Assembly: GCA_001942045.1 (NCBI GenBank)
Contig: MSTD01000007.1
Coordinates: 108,409-172,408, forward strand
Direction of reading: 5' to 3'
DNA from: Mycolicibacterium porcinum
GTDB taxonomy: Bacteria > Actinomycetota > Actinomycetes > Mycobacteriales > Mycobacteriaceae
Length of the DNA stretch: 64,000 bases
In this document: in pieces, positions 34,172 through 42,790 of the stretch
How positions within the stretch are numbered: the stretch's first letter is position 1
How the letters are laid out: each line of letters begins with the position of its first letter
The notes under the pieces: model-generated
Database searches by the model: none
What the model was told of the DNA's origin: nothing
What the model saw: the letters and a program-made list of their open reading frames with translations, nothing else
Position numbers and translations under genes: made by a program

Positions 34172-34655
34172 GCTCAGCGCTGTCCTCGGCGCGGTCACAA
34201 ACCCGGCGCACGGCGTTCACGATGCCCTGGTAGCCGGTGCAGCGACAGAAGTTGCCCGAGAGCCCCTCGCGGATCTCCTCGTCGGTGGGGCTCGGGTTGT
34301 CACGCAGCAGTGCGGTGATCGAGGTGACGAATCCCGGTGTGCAGAAACCGCATTGCAGGCCGTGGCACTCCTTGAGCGCGGTCTGGACCGGGGACAGCTC
34401 GCCGTCCGGGCCCGCGATGCCCTCGACCGTCGTCACTTCCTGACCGTCCACCTGAACCGCGAACACCAGACACGACCGGACTGCCTGTCCGTCCAGCATG
34501 ACGGTGCAGGCACCGCAGGCGCCGTGCTCGCACCCGAGGTGGGTGCCGGTGAGGCCACAGTTGTCCCGGAGGAAGTCGGCCAGCGTGACCCGGGGTTCGA
34601 CCACGCCCTGGTAATCCCGCCCGTTGACCGAAACCGCAACTGGCAGTTCATGCAT
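34149..34655 (-). CDS. Molybdenum hydroxylase 2Fe-2S subunit (CoxS/XdhC-like)
   Basis: Small subunit of 168 residues with two [2Fe-2S] clusters: the plant-type site Cys42, Cys47, Cys50 and Cys62, and the second site Cys102, Cys105, Cys137 and Cys139 (QCGFCTPG, FCRCTGY). It passes electrons from the molybdenum centre to FAD. It is the last gene of the minus-strand operon L-G-M-S and overlaps the FAD subunit gene by 8 bp. Assembly with the neighbouring subunits is expected; substrate unknown. Confidence 0.9.
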   Translation of the reverse strand: MHELPVAVSVNGRDYQGVVEPRVTLADFLRDNCGLTGTHLGCEHGACGACTVMLDGQAVRSCLVFAVQVDGQEVTTVEGIAGPDGELSPVQTALKECHGLQCGFCTPGFVTSITALLRDNPSPTDEEIREGLSGNFCRCTGYQGIVNAVRRVCDRAEDSAELKPLAQQ

Positions 34656-35532
34656 TGAGGGCCTCCTCGGCGTGCGTGGTTGCCTGGGTCCAGGCGCGGG
34701 AAACCATGGCGGCTCCGACCCGGGCCCGGTACGAGGCCGAGCCCTGCAGATCGGAGGGAATGTCGTTGAGCTTGGACATCGCCAGCCGGCCGATCTCGTC
34801 GGCGGTGATGGCGCCGATCGGCGTGCCGATCACCGCCGATTCGGCGGGGGTGGCGCGCAGCGGGGTGGAGCCCAGGCCGAGCAGGCCGATGCCACAGCGG
34901 GTGATCCGGTCGTCGTCATCGAGTTCGAATCCGACCACGGCACCGGCGATGGCGAAATCGCCGTGACGACGGGCGAATTCGGCGATCCCGAAACCGCTGC
35001 GGCCCGACGTCACCGGGAAGCGCACCGCGGTCAGGATCTCGTCGGGCGCCAGCTCGGTCTCCCACAGCCCGGTGAAGAACTCGGCGGCCGGAATGGTGCG
35101 GGTGCCTCGAGCCGAGGTCGCCTCGATGGTCGCGTCGAGGGCCAGCGCGACGGCCGCGTACTCGGCGGCCGGATCGGCGTGCGCGATCGCGCCGCCGAGG
35201 GTGCCGCGGCTGCGGATCTGAAAGTGGCCGATGTGGGGCGTGACCAAGGTCAGCAGTGGCACCGAGTCGGCGACCTCGTCGTCCAATCCGACCATGGCGT
35301 GCGGGGTGGCGGCTCCGATGCGAACCTCGTTGCCCTGCAACGCGATATCGTTCAACTCCGGCACTCGCGAGATATCGATCAGGTTGTCGAAGTGGGTGAG
35401 CCGCATGGCCAGCATCGGCACCAGGCTCTGCCCGCCGGCCAGAATCTTGGCGTCCTCGCCGTACTCGCCGAGCATGGCCGCTGCCTCGGCGACCGTGGCG
35501 GGCCGGTGGTAGGCGAAGGGGGCGGGCTTCAT
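34648..35532 (-). CDS. Molybdenum hydroxylase FAD subunit (CoxM-like)
   Basis: Medium subunit of 294 residues. FAD-binding motifs are AGGQSLVPMLAMR near residue 40 and RGTLGGAIAHADPAAEYAA near residue 110, as in CO dehydrogenase and xanthine dehydrogenase FAD subunits. It accepts electrons from the Fe-S subunit. Overlaps the SRPBCC gene upstream by 4 bp and the Fe-S gene downstream by 8 bp. Confidence 0.9.
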   Translation of the reverse strand: MKPAPFAYHRPATVAEAAAMLGEYGEDAKILAGGQSLVPMLAMRLTHFDNLIDISRVPELNDIALQGNEVRIGAATPHAMVGLDDEVADSVPLLTLVTPHIGHFQIRSRGTLGGAIAHADPAAEYAAVALALDATIEATSARGTRTIPAAEFFTGLWETELAPDEILTAVRFPVTSGRSGFGIAEFARRHGDFAIAGAVVGFELDDDDRITRCGIGLLGLGSTPLRATPAESAVIGTPIGAITADEIGRLAMSKLNDIPSDLQGSASYRARVGAAMVSRAWTQATTHAEEALNA

Positions 35533-36227
35533 GACACCAACCGCAGCAGCGCGGCCTGCAGGTCCTCGGTGCTCAGCCCAGTGTTCTTCTTGCCGCGACC
35601 CGCTCGCCCGATCAGGAAGCCGAGCACGCCGGCGGCCGCGACCGCGCCGATGGCCGGGGCGAAACGCTTGGCCATCGGCACCGCCATCACCTTGGCCAGG
35701 GCGAGCGCGTTGATCGGTGCGGCTTCCTGGGGCGCCTGGTCGGCTCCGGTTGCGGCGGAGCCGGTTTCAGCAGGCTTCGTCTCGCCGAGGAGTTCGGCTT
35801 CCAGGCTCTTGGCGAACTGGTCGATCAGGCTGCCGGCCACGTCGGCGAGCACCCCGCGGCCGAACTGGGCGGCCTTGCCGGAGATGGCCAGATCGGTGGT
35901 CACCACCACCGTCGTAGATTCAGCGGAGTCTTCCTTCAGTTGGGCCGTCACGATCGCCGAGGCGGTGCCGTTGCCGCGGGTCTCCTTACCGTTGGCCTTG
36001 AGCACCACCCGCTGCGCCGCCGCGTCCTTCTCCTGGAACGTGGCATCGCCCTTATAGGCCACCGTGATCGGGCCAACCTTCACCTTGACCGCACCGGTGA
36101 AATCGTCACCGTCGACGCTGAGCAGGGTGGCGCCGGGCAGACAGGGTGCGACACGTTCGACGTCGGTCAGCACCTCCCAGGTTTTCGCCGCAGGTACCGC
36201 GACCCGGAATTCGTTGTTGAGCTCCAC
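35529..36227 (-). CDS. CoxG-like SRPBCC protein
   Basis: Protein of 232 residues. The first ~150 form a CoxG/SRPBCC domain (MELNNEFRVAVPAAKTWEVL, VAPCLPGA). A Pro/Ala-rich linker and one C-terminal hydrophobic helix (about residues 190-210, IGAVAAAGVLGFLIG) followed by basic residues come next. In carboxydotrophs CoxG anchors CO dehydrogenase to the membrane, and the helix fits that role. It lies between the large- and FAD-subunit genes with overlapping or abutting ends. Confidence 0.85.
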   Translation of the reverse strand: MELNNEFRVAVPAAKTWEVLTDVERVAPCLPGATLLSVDGDDFTGAVKVKVGPITVAYKGDATFQEKDAAAQRVVLKANGKETRGNGTASAIVTAQLKEDSAESTTVVVTTDLAISGKAAQFGRGVLADVAGSLIDQFAKSLEAELLGETKPAETGSAATGADQAPQEAAPINALALAKVMAVPMAKRFAPAIGAVAAAGVLGFLIGRAGRGKKNTGLSTEDLQAALLRLVS

Positions 36228-36230
36228 GGT

Positions 36231-38585
36231 TCAGTGGTCCCTTCCTTGTTGTTCCTGCGAGCGTTCGATGGCGTCGACGATGGCCGCCGGGGTGGCCGGC
36301 AGTGTGGTCAGGGTGACGCCGAGCGGAGCCAGCGCGTCGTTCACGGCGTTGATCACCGCGGGCGTCGAGCCGATGGCGCCGCCCTCACCCGCACCCTTGT
36401 ATCCACCGACACCGGGGCCGGGGATCTCGACATGGCCGTACTCGATCGTCGGGACCTCAGTGGCAGTGGGCAGCAGATAGTCGACAAACGTTGAGGACAA
36501 CGGGTTTCCGGCGTCGTCGTAGGACAGTTTCTCCAGCAGAGCCCCGCCGATGCCCTGCACGGTGCCGCCTGCGATCTGGCCCTCGACCACGTTGGGGTTG
36601 ATCATCGGGCCGACATCCTCACTGACGATGTAGCGGCTGAGGGTGACGTGCCCGGTGACGACGTCGACCTCACACGTGCAGGCGTGGGTGGCGTTGGCCC
36701 AGTGGATCGGGGCGGTCGGCGGTGCGGTGTAGCGGGCGGTGGCCTCCAAGTTCGCCGACATGCCCGGCGGCAACATCTGCGGCTCGTAGTACGCGCGGTA
36801 AGCCAGGTCGGCGAAGCTGACACTCTTTTCGGGATCGCTGCGCACAACGGCCTTCGAGCCACCGAGCTCGATCTCGGACTCCTCCGCCTCGAGCCGGGCC
36901 GCGGCCATCGCGACGAGTTGTCTGCGCAGGATGCTGCCGGCTTCGTTGACCGCACCCGCGGTCATCGGGGCGCTGCGGCTGCCTTGGGTGCCGGCGCCGT
37001 ACGGGGTCACCGCGGTGTCGCCTTGGATGGTGGCGACGTCGTCGATGTCGGCACCCAAGGCGTCGGCGGTGAGCTGGATGACGGTGGTTTCCAAGCTGTT
37101 TCCGGTGGACCCGCCGTTGACGTATACGTTGATCTTGCCGGTCGGCTCCATCCGGATCGTGCAGCCCTCGCTGGCCAGGTGACCGGTGGCCGCGCCGGTC
37201 GGTTCGATGTACGCCGAGAAGCCCAGCCCGAGGTAACGGCCCTGGGCCAGCGCCTCGGCCTGCTCCTTGCGGAAGCCCTCATGGTCGAGGATCTTCACGG
37301 CCTGCTCGAACGTCTCGATCGGGGCGACGTGGTCATAGGGCATGCCGTTGGGGTTGAAGTACGGCATCTCGTCGCGGCGGAGCAGATTCTTGCGCCGCAA
37401 CTCGACGGGGTCCAGGCCCATCTTTCGTGCGGCGATGTCGAGAAGGATTTCGCGGGTGAGGGTTTCGTACTGCCACGGGCCGCGGTAGGCATGCAGGCCC
37501 GCGGTGTTGGAGAACACCGTCTTGTAGTTGAAGCTGGCTTTGGGCACCCGGTACGGGCCGGGAAAGAACATGCCGATGGCCGCGGTGGTGAGTACCGGAT
37601 ATGGGGTCGGGTACGAGCCGACATCCTGGATGAAGTCGATGTCGGCGGCCAGGATGGAGCCGTCGTCATCGAAGGCCATGCGGACGTCGCCGTCGACATG
37701 GCGGGACTGGCCGGCCGACATCAGGTTCTCGCGGCGGTCCTCGATCCACTTCAGCGCGGCCGGTACGTGGCGGGCGGCCAGCATGATGCACATGTCCTCC
37801 CGCATCGGGACGACCTTCTGGCCGAAGCCGCCGCCGGTGTCGCGCATGATGACCCGCACGTGTTGGGCCGGGATCCCGAGCAGCCGGGCCGCGAAAGCCC
37901 GCAGCTCGTGCGGAGTCTGGGTGGAGGCCCAGATTGTCAGCTCACCCGAGGTCGCCGACCATTCGGTGACCATGCCGCGGCACTCGATCGGCACCGGCAC
38001 GTGCATCTGTTGGTAGATGTGCTCTTTGACGACGTGGGCCGCCGAGCCGAAGACCTCTTCGTCGGGCGGCATTCCGGCCATACCGCCGGCGTTGTTGTCC
38101 GGGAAGGCTTCGTGGACCGATACCTCGGACGTGAGAGCCTGGCGGAAGTCGGCGATCGCGGGCAGCGGTTCGTAGTCGACGTCGACCAGGTCGACGGCGT
38201 CTTCGGCGACATAGCGACTCTCGGCGATGACGAGGGCCACCGGATCCCCGACGAACTTCACCTCCCCCTCGGCCAGGGGTGGCCGTGGGGTGTCGGGGAC
38301 GTCCTTGCCGGCGACGGCATGCCAGGCCTCTTTGACCTCGGGGTTGAGGTCGGTGGCGGTCAGCACCGCATGCACCCCGGGAAGGGCCAGGGCTGCGGCG
38401 GCGTCGACGGCGGTGAACTTGGCGTGCGCGTAGGGGCTGCGGACGAAGCAGGCATGCAGCATTCCGGGCCGGGTGATGTCGTCGACGTAGGTGCCGCGTC
38501 CGGTGAGCAAGCGGGTGTCCTCGACCCGCTCGACCCGTCTGCCGGCATAGCGGGTTGCGACGGTTTCCGGTACGGCTGACGCCAT
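36231..38585 (-). CDS. Molybdopterin-binding hydroxylase large subunit (not a canonical CoxL)
   Basis: Large subunit of 784 residues of the xanthine oxidase/CO dehydrogenase family. It contains the cofactor motif GGGFGQK (residues 251-257) and the catalytic glutamate in KGAGEGGAIGS near the C-terminus. The active-site loop reads AYRGPWQ (residues 366-372), not AYXCSFR of form I CO dehydrogenase or AYRGAGR of form II. The expected reaction is hydroxylation of a carbon next to a hetero atom or carbonyl. First gene of the operon, divergent from the VanX-like gene; a palindrome lies at 38632. Confidence 0.88.
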   Translation of the reverse strand: MASAVPETVATRYAGRRVERVEDTRLLTGRGTYVDDITRPGMLHACFVRSPYAHAKFTAVDAAAALALPGVHAVLTATDLNPEVKEAWHAVAGKDVPDTPRPPLAEGEVKFVGDPVALVIAESRYVAEDAVDLVDVDYEPLPAIADFRQALTSEVSVHEAFPDNNAGGMAGMPPDEEVFGSAAHVVKEHIYQQMHVPVPIECRGMVTEWSATSGELTIWASTQTPHELRAFAARLLGIPAQHVRVIMRDTGGGFGQKVVPMREDMCIMLAARHVPAALKWIEDRRENLMSAGQSRHVDGDVRMAFDDDGSILAADIDFIQDVGSYPTPYPVLTTAAIGMFFPGPYRVPKASFNYKTVFSNTAGLHAYRGPWQYETLTREILLDIAARKMGLDPVELRRKNLLRRDEMPYFNPNGMPYDHVAPIETFEQAVKILDHEGFRKEQAEALAQGRYLGLGFSAYIEPTGAATGHLASEGCTIRMEPTGKINVYVNGGSTGNSLETTVIQLTADALGADIDDVATIQGDTAVTPYGAGTQGSRSAPMTAGAVNEAGSILRRQLVAMAAARLEAEESEIELGGSKAVVRSDPEKSVSFADLAYRAYYEPQMLPPGMSANLEATARYTAPPTAPIHWANATHACTCEVDVVTGHVTLSRYIVSEDVGPMINPNVVEGQIAGGTVQGIGGALLEKLSYDDAGNPLSSTFVDYLLPTATEVPTIEYGHVEIPGPGVGGYKGAGEGGAIGSTPAVINAVNDALAPLGVTLTTLPATPAAIVDAIERSQEQQGRDH

Positions 38586-38631
38586 AGGATCGCTCCAATC
38601 CGTCGGTTACTTCTGCGCGTAAGTCAGGGGC

Positions 38632-38648
38632 CGTCGGAGGCTCCGACG
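38632..38648. promoter_or_regulatory. Palindrome between molybdenum hydroxylase operon and VanX-like gene
   Basis: CGTCGGAG-G-CTCCGACG, perfect 8-bp arms with a single central base, 46 bp upstream of the large-subunit ATG and 39 bp before the VanX-like ATG. Candidate operator. Confidence 0.5.
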
Positions 38649-38687
38649 CCGTATCAAGAGTGTGGTTATCGTACATCGGAAAGCAAT

Positions 38688-39341
38688 ATGCCTGAAGAAG
38701 AGAGTGTCATTTCCGCAGGAACCAGGCTGGTGGCGGCCACGGTACTGACGGCTGCGGCCGTCGCCGTTCCGGTGGTCACCGCGCCCGCGGCTTTCGCCAG
38801 GCCGGCGGCCGAAGCCGGGCTGGTCGACGTGCGCACCGTGGTCCCCGACGCGGTGATCGACCTGCGGTATGCCACCGCCGACAACTTCGTCGGCCGGCCG
38901 CTCTATCCGGCTGGCGCTCCCTGCCTGGTGCACGAGTCGATGGCTCCCGGCCTGGCCGCCGCTGCGGCCGCTCTGCGGCCCGACAAGCTGGTCTTCTGGG
39001 ACTGCTATCGACCGCACGAGGTTCAGGTCACGATGTTCGAGGTGGTGTCGAATCCCAACTGGGTGGCCCGGCCGTCGGCGTTTGCGCGCAGCCATGAGGC
39101 CGGCCGATCGGTGGACGTGACAATCGCAGGCGCGGACATGGGCACCGGGTTCGACGACTTCACGCCGCGCAGCCTGGCCTACGCGACCGACGGGATCAGC
39201 CCGGCGGCCCAGGCCAACCGGGCACGGTTGCGCGATGCAATGAGTGCAGGCGGACTGAGGGTGTACTCGGGGGAGTGGTGGCATTTCGACGGACCGGGTG
39301 CGGCCGATCCGCGGCCCTTCCTGGACGTACCGCTGGCATAG
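38688..39341 (+). CDS. VanX-like D-Ala-D-Ala dipeptidase (M15D), exported
   Basis: Protein of 217 residues with an N-terminal hydrophobic signal (about residues 10-38). The M15D zinc site is complete: His136 and Asp143 in SHEAGRSVDV, the catalytic Glu196 and His199 in GEWWHF, plus the conserved Arg108 in DCYRPHE. These enzymes cleave D-alanyl-D-alanine dipeptide; an exported form would act in cell-wall peptide recycling rather than glycopeptide resistance. GGAAAG precedes the ATG by about 6 nt. It stands alone; no vanHA genes are near. Confidence 0.88.
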   Translation: MPEEESVISAGTRLVAATVLTAAAVAVPVVTAPAAFARPAAEAGLVDVRTVVPDAVIDLRYATADNFVGRPLYPAGAPCLVHESMAPGLAAAAAALRPDKLVFWDCYRPHEVQVTMFEVVSNPNWVARPSAFARSHEAGRSVDVTIAGADMGTGFDDFTPRSLAYATDGISPAAQANRARLRDAMSAGGLRVYSGEWWHFDGPGAADPRPFLDVPLA

Positions 39342-39436
39342 TTACGTCGGTAACCAAACAGGCTGTGTCCGGGTTTGGAATGTGACAGCATGGGGAACCG
39401 TAACGTTCGTCACGATCCGGTAGGCGTGGAGTCGAA

Positions 39437-40138
39437 ATGAACGTCTTCAAATTGTTCCAGGGCGCGGTGCTGCTCGCCGCCTGCGCCGCTCCGATCGCAC
39501 CTATGCCCGCCGCGTCGGCGCAGCCGTGCCCCGACGTCGAGGTGGTGTTCGCGCGCGGCACCTACGAACCGCCGGGGGTCGGCGGTCCTGGCCAGTCCTT
39601 CGTCGACGCGCTGCGGGCACGGACCGGGGAGCGGTCGGTCGAGGTGTACCCGGTGAACTACGAAGCCAGCGGAAACTTCGGCGACCGGATCGAGTTCGCC
39701 AGGACCGTTGTCGACGGGATCCGGGATGCGTCCGACCACATCAAGGCGACGGCCAGGGATTGCCCCAAGACCAAGGTGGTGCTGGGCGGCTACTCTCAGG
39801 GCGCGGTAGTAGCCGGCTACACGACTGCGGCCACCATTCCCGACGGCATCCCGGCTGAGTACAAGCAGTTCATCCCTCAGCCGATGGCGCCCGAGGTCGC
39901 CGACCACGTGGCCTCGGTGGTGTTGTTGGGGACACCGTCCGACGAGTTCATGCGTGACATCGGCGCACCGCCGATGGTGATCGGTCCGCGCTACAAGGAC
40001 AAGACCATCGAGCTGTGCGAGCCCGGTGACACCATCTGCGACGGCACCCCCGCCGGTGTTCCCAACTTCGCGCACACGGCATATGTGCTCAACGGGATGC
40101 CGGGCCAGGCCGCTGACTTCACGGTGGGCCGGCTCTGA
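39437..40138 (+). CDS. Secreted cutinase-like esterase (Culp family)
   Basis: Secreted serine esterase of 233 residues with a signal peptide to about residue 28 (PAASA). The triad is Ser120 in GGYSQGA, Asp198 in CEPGDTIC and His213 in FAHTAY; disulfides are Cys31-Cys109 and Cys194-Cys201, as in fungal and mycobacterial cutinases. Mycobacterial members hydrolyse lipid esters at the cell surface. An insert of about 20 residues (PAEYKQFIPQPMAPEVADH) follows the nucleophile helix. GGAG lies 6 nt before the ATG. Confidence 0.9.
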   Translation: MNVFKLFQGAVLLAACAAPIAPMPAASAQPCPDVEVVFARGTYEPPGVGGPGQSFVDALRARTGERSVEVYPVNYEASGNFGDRIEFARTVVDGIRDASDHIKATARDCPKTKVVLGGYSQGAVVAGYTTAATIPDGIPAEYKQFIPQPMAPEVADHVASVVLLGTPSDEFMRDIGAPPMVIGPRYKDKTIELCEPGDTICDGTPAGVPNFAHTAYVLNGMPGQAADFTVGRL

Positions 40139-40217
40139 CGGTGCCGAGTTGATAACGATCTGAAACCTCAATGGTTGCAATGTCATCCGCGGCCGAGGGT
40201 TCTTTGCTGAGCCACAC

Positions 40218-40223
40218 TATGTT
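40218..40223 (+). promoter_or_regulatory. -10 element of leaderless GH5-like gene
   Basis: TATGTT (TANNNT) is exactly 6 nt before the GTG at 40230 and no Shine-Dalgarno is present, so the start codon is the probable transcription start. Confidence 0.5.
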
Positions 40224-40229
40224 CATTAA

Positions 40230-41375
40230 GTGCACCGTCGAACGGCCCTCAAGATCCCGCTGGTACTGGCAGCAGCAGCGGCACTACCCCAGGTACTGGT
40301 CCCACTTCCGGTGATCCCGCGCGCCAGCGCGGCACCCGGGCAATGGCCGGTAGAGCGCGCCAATGCGTGGTACCAGGCGCAGGGCTGGCTGGTCGGCACC
40401 AACTTCATCACGTCGAACGCGATCAACCAGATCGAGATGTTCTCGCCGGGCACCTACGATGCGCGGCGCATCGACAGTGAGCTCGGGGCGTGCCGACTGC
40501 TCGGGTTCAACACCGTCCGGGTCTTCCTGCACGATCTGCTGTGGGCGCAAGACCGTGCCGGATTCCAAAGCAGGCTGGCCAATTTCGTCGGCATCGCGGC
40601 CCGTCAAGGGATCAAGCCGCTGTTCGTGTTCTTCGATTCGTGCTGGGATCCCAACCCGCAGCTCGGCGCGCAACGAGCCCCGACGCCCGGCGTGCACAAC
40701 TCGGGCTGGGTGCAGAGCCCGGGAGCGCAGCGTATCGACGACCCGCGCTACCGCCCCGTCCTGCGCGATTACGTGGTCGGCGTGATGAGCCAGTTCCGCA
40801 ACGACAACCGGGTCCTGGGCTGGGACCTGTGGAACGAGCCGGACAACCCCGCAAAGCAATACCGCAAGGTCGAACGCAAGGACAAGATCGACGCCGTGGG
40901 CGGTCTACTGCCGCAGGTGTTCGCCTGGGCGCGTTCGGTCAATGCGGTGCAGCCCCTCACCAGTGGCGTGTGGCAGGGCAGCTGGGATCGTGGTAGCCGC
41001 AGCGAGATGGACAACTTCCAACTCGACAACTCCGATGTCATCTCGTTCCACTCATATGCCGGTCCCGCCGAATTCGAGGCTCGCATAGCCGAACTCGCGC
41101 CTCTGGGCCGGCCGATCCTGTGCACCGAGTACCTCGCCCGCGACCAGGGCAGCACCGTCGAGGGTGTGCTGCCCGTTGCCAAGCGGCACAATGTCGGCGC
41201 CTACAGCTGGGGGCTGGTGGCCGGCAAGACCCAGACCTACTTCCCGTGGGACTCCTGGGACAAGCCGTACACCAAGGTGCCGAATGTGTGGTTCAGCGAC
41301 CTGCTGCAACCCGATGGGCGGCCGTACAAGCAGAGCGAGTACCAGGCGTTCCGGAAGCTCACCACCAGGGTGTGA
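40230..41375 (+). CDS. Exported GH5-like glycoside hydrolase
   Basis: Clan GH-A hydrolase of 381 residues. The acid/base glutamate is Glu203 in WDLWNEPDN and the nucleophile Glu300 in LCTEYLAR, with FHSYAGP between, as in GH5-type endo-glycanases. The N-terminus MHRRTALKIPLVLAAAAALP has paired arginines and a hydrophobic stretch, suggesting Tat or Sec export. It could act on beta-glucan, mannan or a self cell-envelope glycan; substrate not readable. Begins with GTG on a leaderless transcript. Confidence 0.85.
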   Translation: MHRRTALKIPLVLAAAAALPQVLVPLPVIPRASAAPGQWPVERANAWYQAQGWLVGTNFITSNAINQIEMFSPGTYDARRIDSELGACRLLGFNTVRVFLHDLLWAQDRAGFQSRLANFVGIAARQGIKPLFVFFDSCWDPNPQLGAQRAPTPGVHNSGWVQSPGAQRIDDPRYRPVLRDYVVGVMSQFRNDNRVLGWDLWNEPDNPAKQYRKVERKDKIDAVGGLLPQVFAWARSVNAVQPLTSGVWQGSWDRGSRSEMDNFQLDNSDVISFHSYAGPAEFEARIAELAPLGRPILCTEYLARDQGSTVEGVLPVAKRHNVGAYSWGLVAGKTQTYFPWDSWDKPYTKVPNVWFSDLLQPDGRPYKQSEYQAFRKLTTRV

Positions 41376-41439
41376 CCGGTGCGGGCGACTGGGGTAGCGG
41401 ATTACCCCAGCGTCACACCAGCGCTGCGGTCAGCCTGGG

Positions 41440-41755
41440 TTGGTGGCACTCGCCGCGGGCAGCGGGGAAGGGCTGCTCGCCGCCGCCGTGGCCCAGCGGC
41501 TGGCGGACGAATGCCACGGTGCACTCACGCCCGCACTGCGTGCCGTGGCGACGCCACAACCGTTCACCGGCCGCCAACGCGAGGTCACCTCCCTTGCCGC
41601 GCAAGGGTTGTCGAACAAGGCGATCGCCGATCGGTTGACGATGTCGGTCCGTCCGCTCGGTCGAAGGGCACCTGTTCCGGGCGTCCCAGCGGGTGGGGGC
41701 CAACGGCCGTGAGCAGCTGATCGCGATCCTGCGGCGAAGCTCAGCGCATTTTTGA
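41440..41755 (+). pseudogene. Frameshifted LuxR-family regulator remnant
   Basis: The first part encodes the end of a LuxR-type regulator: TPQPFTGRQREVTSLAAQGL, then SNKAIADRLTMSVR, the start of the LuxR HTH. After position ~41655 the frame is broken; in the next frame the rest of the HTH continues as VEGHLFRASQRVGANGREQL followed by IAILRRS to a stop at 41753. Only about the last 105 residues of a much longer protein remain, so the gene is both truncated and frameshifted. Confidence 0.7.
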
Positions 41756-41877
41756 ATTTCGTCTCTTACCACTCCAGACGATCCGGCAAAGCACTTCGTG
41801 ACGGCGGCGCGCGCTGTCACAACCGGGCGCTGTCCCTCGTCAACGGTCTAGACAACCAAGACAGAAGGGATACGACC

Positions 41878-42243
41878 ATGAACATCGCGTTATGGAGCGC
41901 CCAACTGGTGCTGGCCGCGGTATTCGCCGTCTCCGGCACCGCGAAACTCACGGTGGCGCGGCAGCGCCTGCTGGACACCGGTCAAACCGGCGTGGCCATG
42001 TTCTCCATGCCCGTCGTCCGTTTCACCGCCGCGATGGAGCTTCTGGCGGTGATCGGGCTGATTGTGCCCGGGCTTACCGGTATCGGTCCGGCGCTCACCC
42101 CATTGGCGGCCGCTGGATTGTGCGTCGTGATGGTCGGCGCCGCCTGGGCGCACAGCCGGTTACACGAACCGCGCAGCGTCCTGATCAACACCGTCCTGTT
42201 TGCCCTGGCGGCGTTCGTGATGATCGGCCGGGGACTGGCCTGA
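41878..42243 (+). CDS. DoxX-like membrane protein
   Basis: Integral membrane protein of 121 residues with four hydrophobic helices, beginning MNIALWSAQLVLAAVFAVSG followed by TAKL, the DoxX-like signature. DoxX-family proteins are linked to quinone-related redox or thiol stress, but members this small have no assigned role. AAGGGA lies about 8 nt before the ATG. It is convergent with the membrane protein gene at 42250. Confidence 0.8.
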   Translation: MNIALWSAQLVLAAVFAVSGTAKLTVARQRLLDTGQTGVAMFSMPVVRFTAAMELLAVIGLIVPGLTGIGPALTPLAAAGLCVVMVGAAWAHSRLHEPRSVLINTVLFALAAFVMIGRGLA

Positions 42244-42249
42244 GTCCGA

Positions 42250-42714
42250 TCACCGGCCGTCGCCGTCGGGTTTCGCCGCGCGGCCCTCCCGGTACTGGAC
42301 GAGCGCCAAGAAGAACACCGCAAAACCGAAGTAGTAGAACTGGTTTGCCGTGCCCGCGTGGTTCTGAATGAGTCGCAGTCCGAATCCCAACATCGCGAAT
42401 GCGGTGGCGCTGAGGAACAGTGTCAGCTTGAAGAACGGCAGCGACGCGCCCGGCAGAAACTCCCGGCGAATCAGGCTGATGACCGCACCGGCGACGATGA
42501 TGAGCTCAAGCACACCCATCGACGTGATCAGGACGTTGGTCAGGTTCAGTCGATTCAGGATGGAATCTTCGAACACGCCGGCGTAATACGGGACCGTGCG
42601 ATCGCGATCGAACAACTTCTCGTAGCCGGGCAGCCAGAACGTGTAGATGATGACGGCGTAGAGCGGCAAGAGCGCGACGACCTCGAGCAGCTTGTTGATT
42701 CGCTGAGCTAACAA
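42250..42714 (-). CDS. Four-helix membrane protein of unknown function
   Basis: Protein of 154 residues with four predicted transmembrane helices (VVALLPLYAVIIYTFWL, MGVLELIIVAGAVISLI, LTLFLSATAFAMLGFGL, FYYFGFAVFFLALV). Between helices 1 and 2 lies an acidic and basic loop (GYEKLFDRDRTVPYYAGVFE). I do not recognise the family. The start is TTG at 42714 with AAAGGTG at 7-nt spacing. It may relate to DoxX-like proteins by topology only. Confidence 0.7.
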   Translation of the reverse strand: MLAQRINKLLEVVALLPLYAVIIYTFWLPGYEKLFDRDRTVPYYAGVFEDSILNRLNLTNVLITSMGVLELIIVAGAVISLIRREFLPGASLPFFKLTLFLSATAFAMLGFGLRLIQNHAGTANQFYYFGFAVFFLALVQYREGRAAKPDGDGR

Positions 42715-42790
42715 AGTTCGGCACCTTTCGTCGGGTCGGTGTCGGCAACCTCCCCGCTGCGCTAGGCATTCCCCGCGCGCAGAGTGGCAC

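Noticed and set aside
36231..38585. Calling the molybdenum enzyme carbon monoxide dehydrogenase
   Set aside because: The loop AYRGPWQ lacks the form I Cys motif and also differs from form II.
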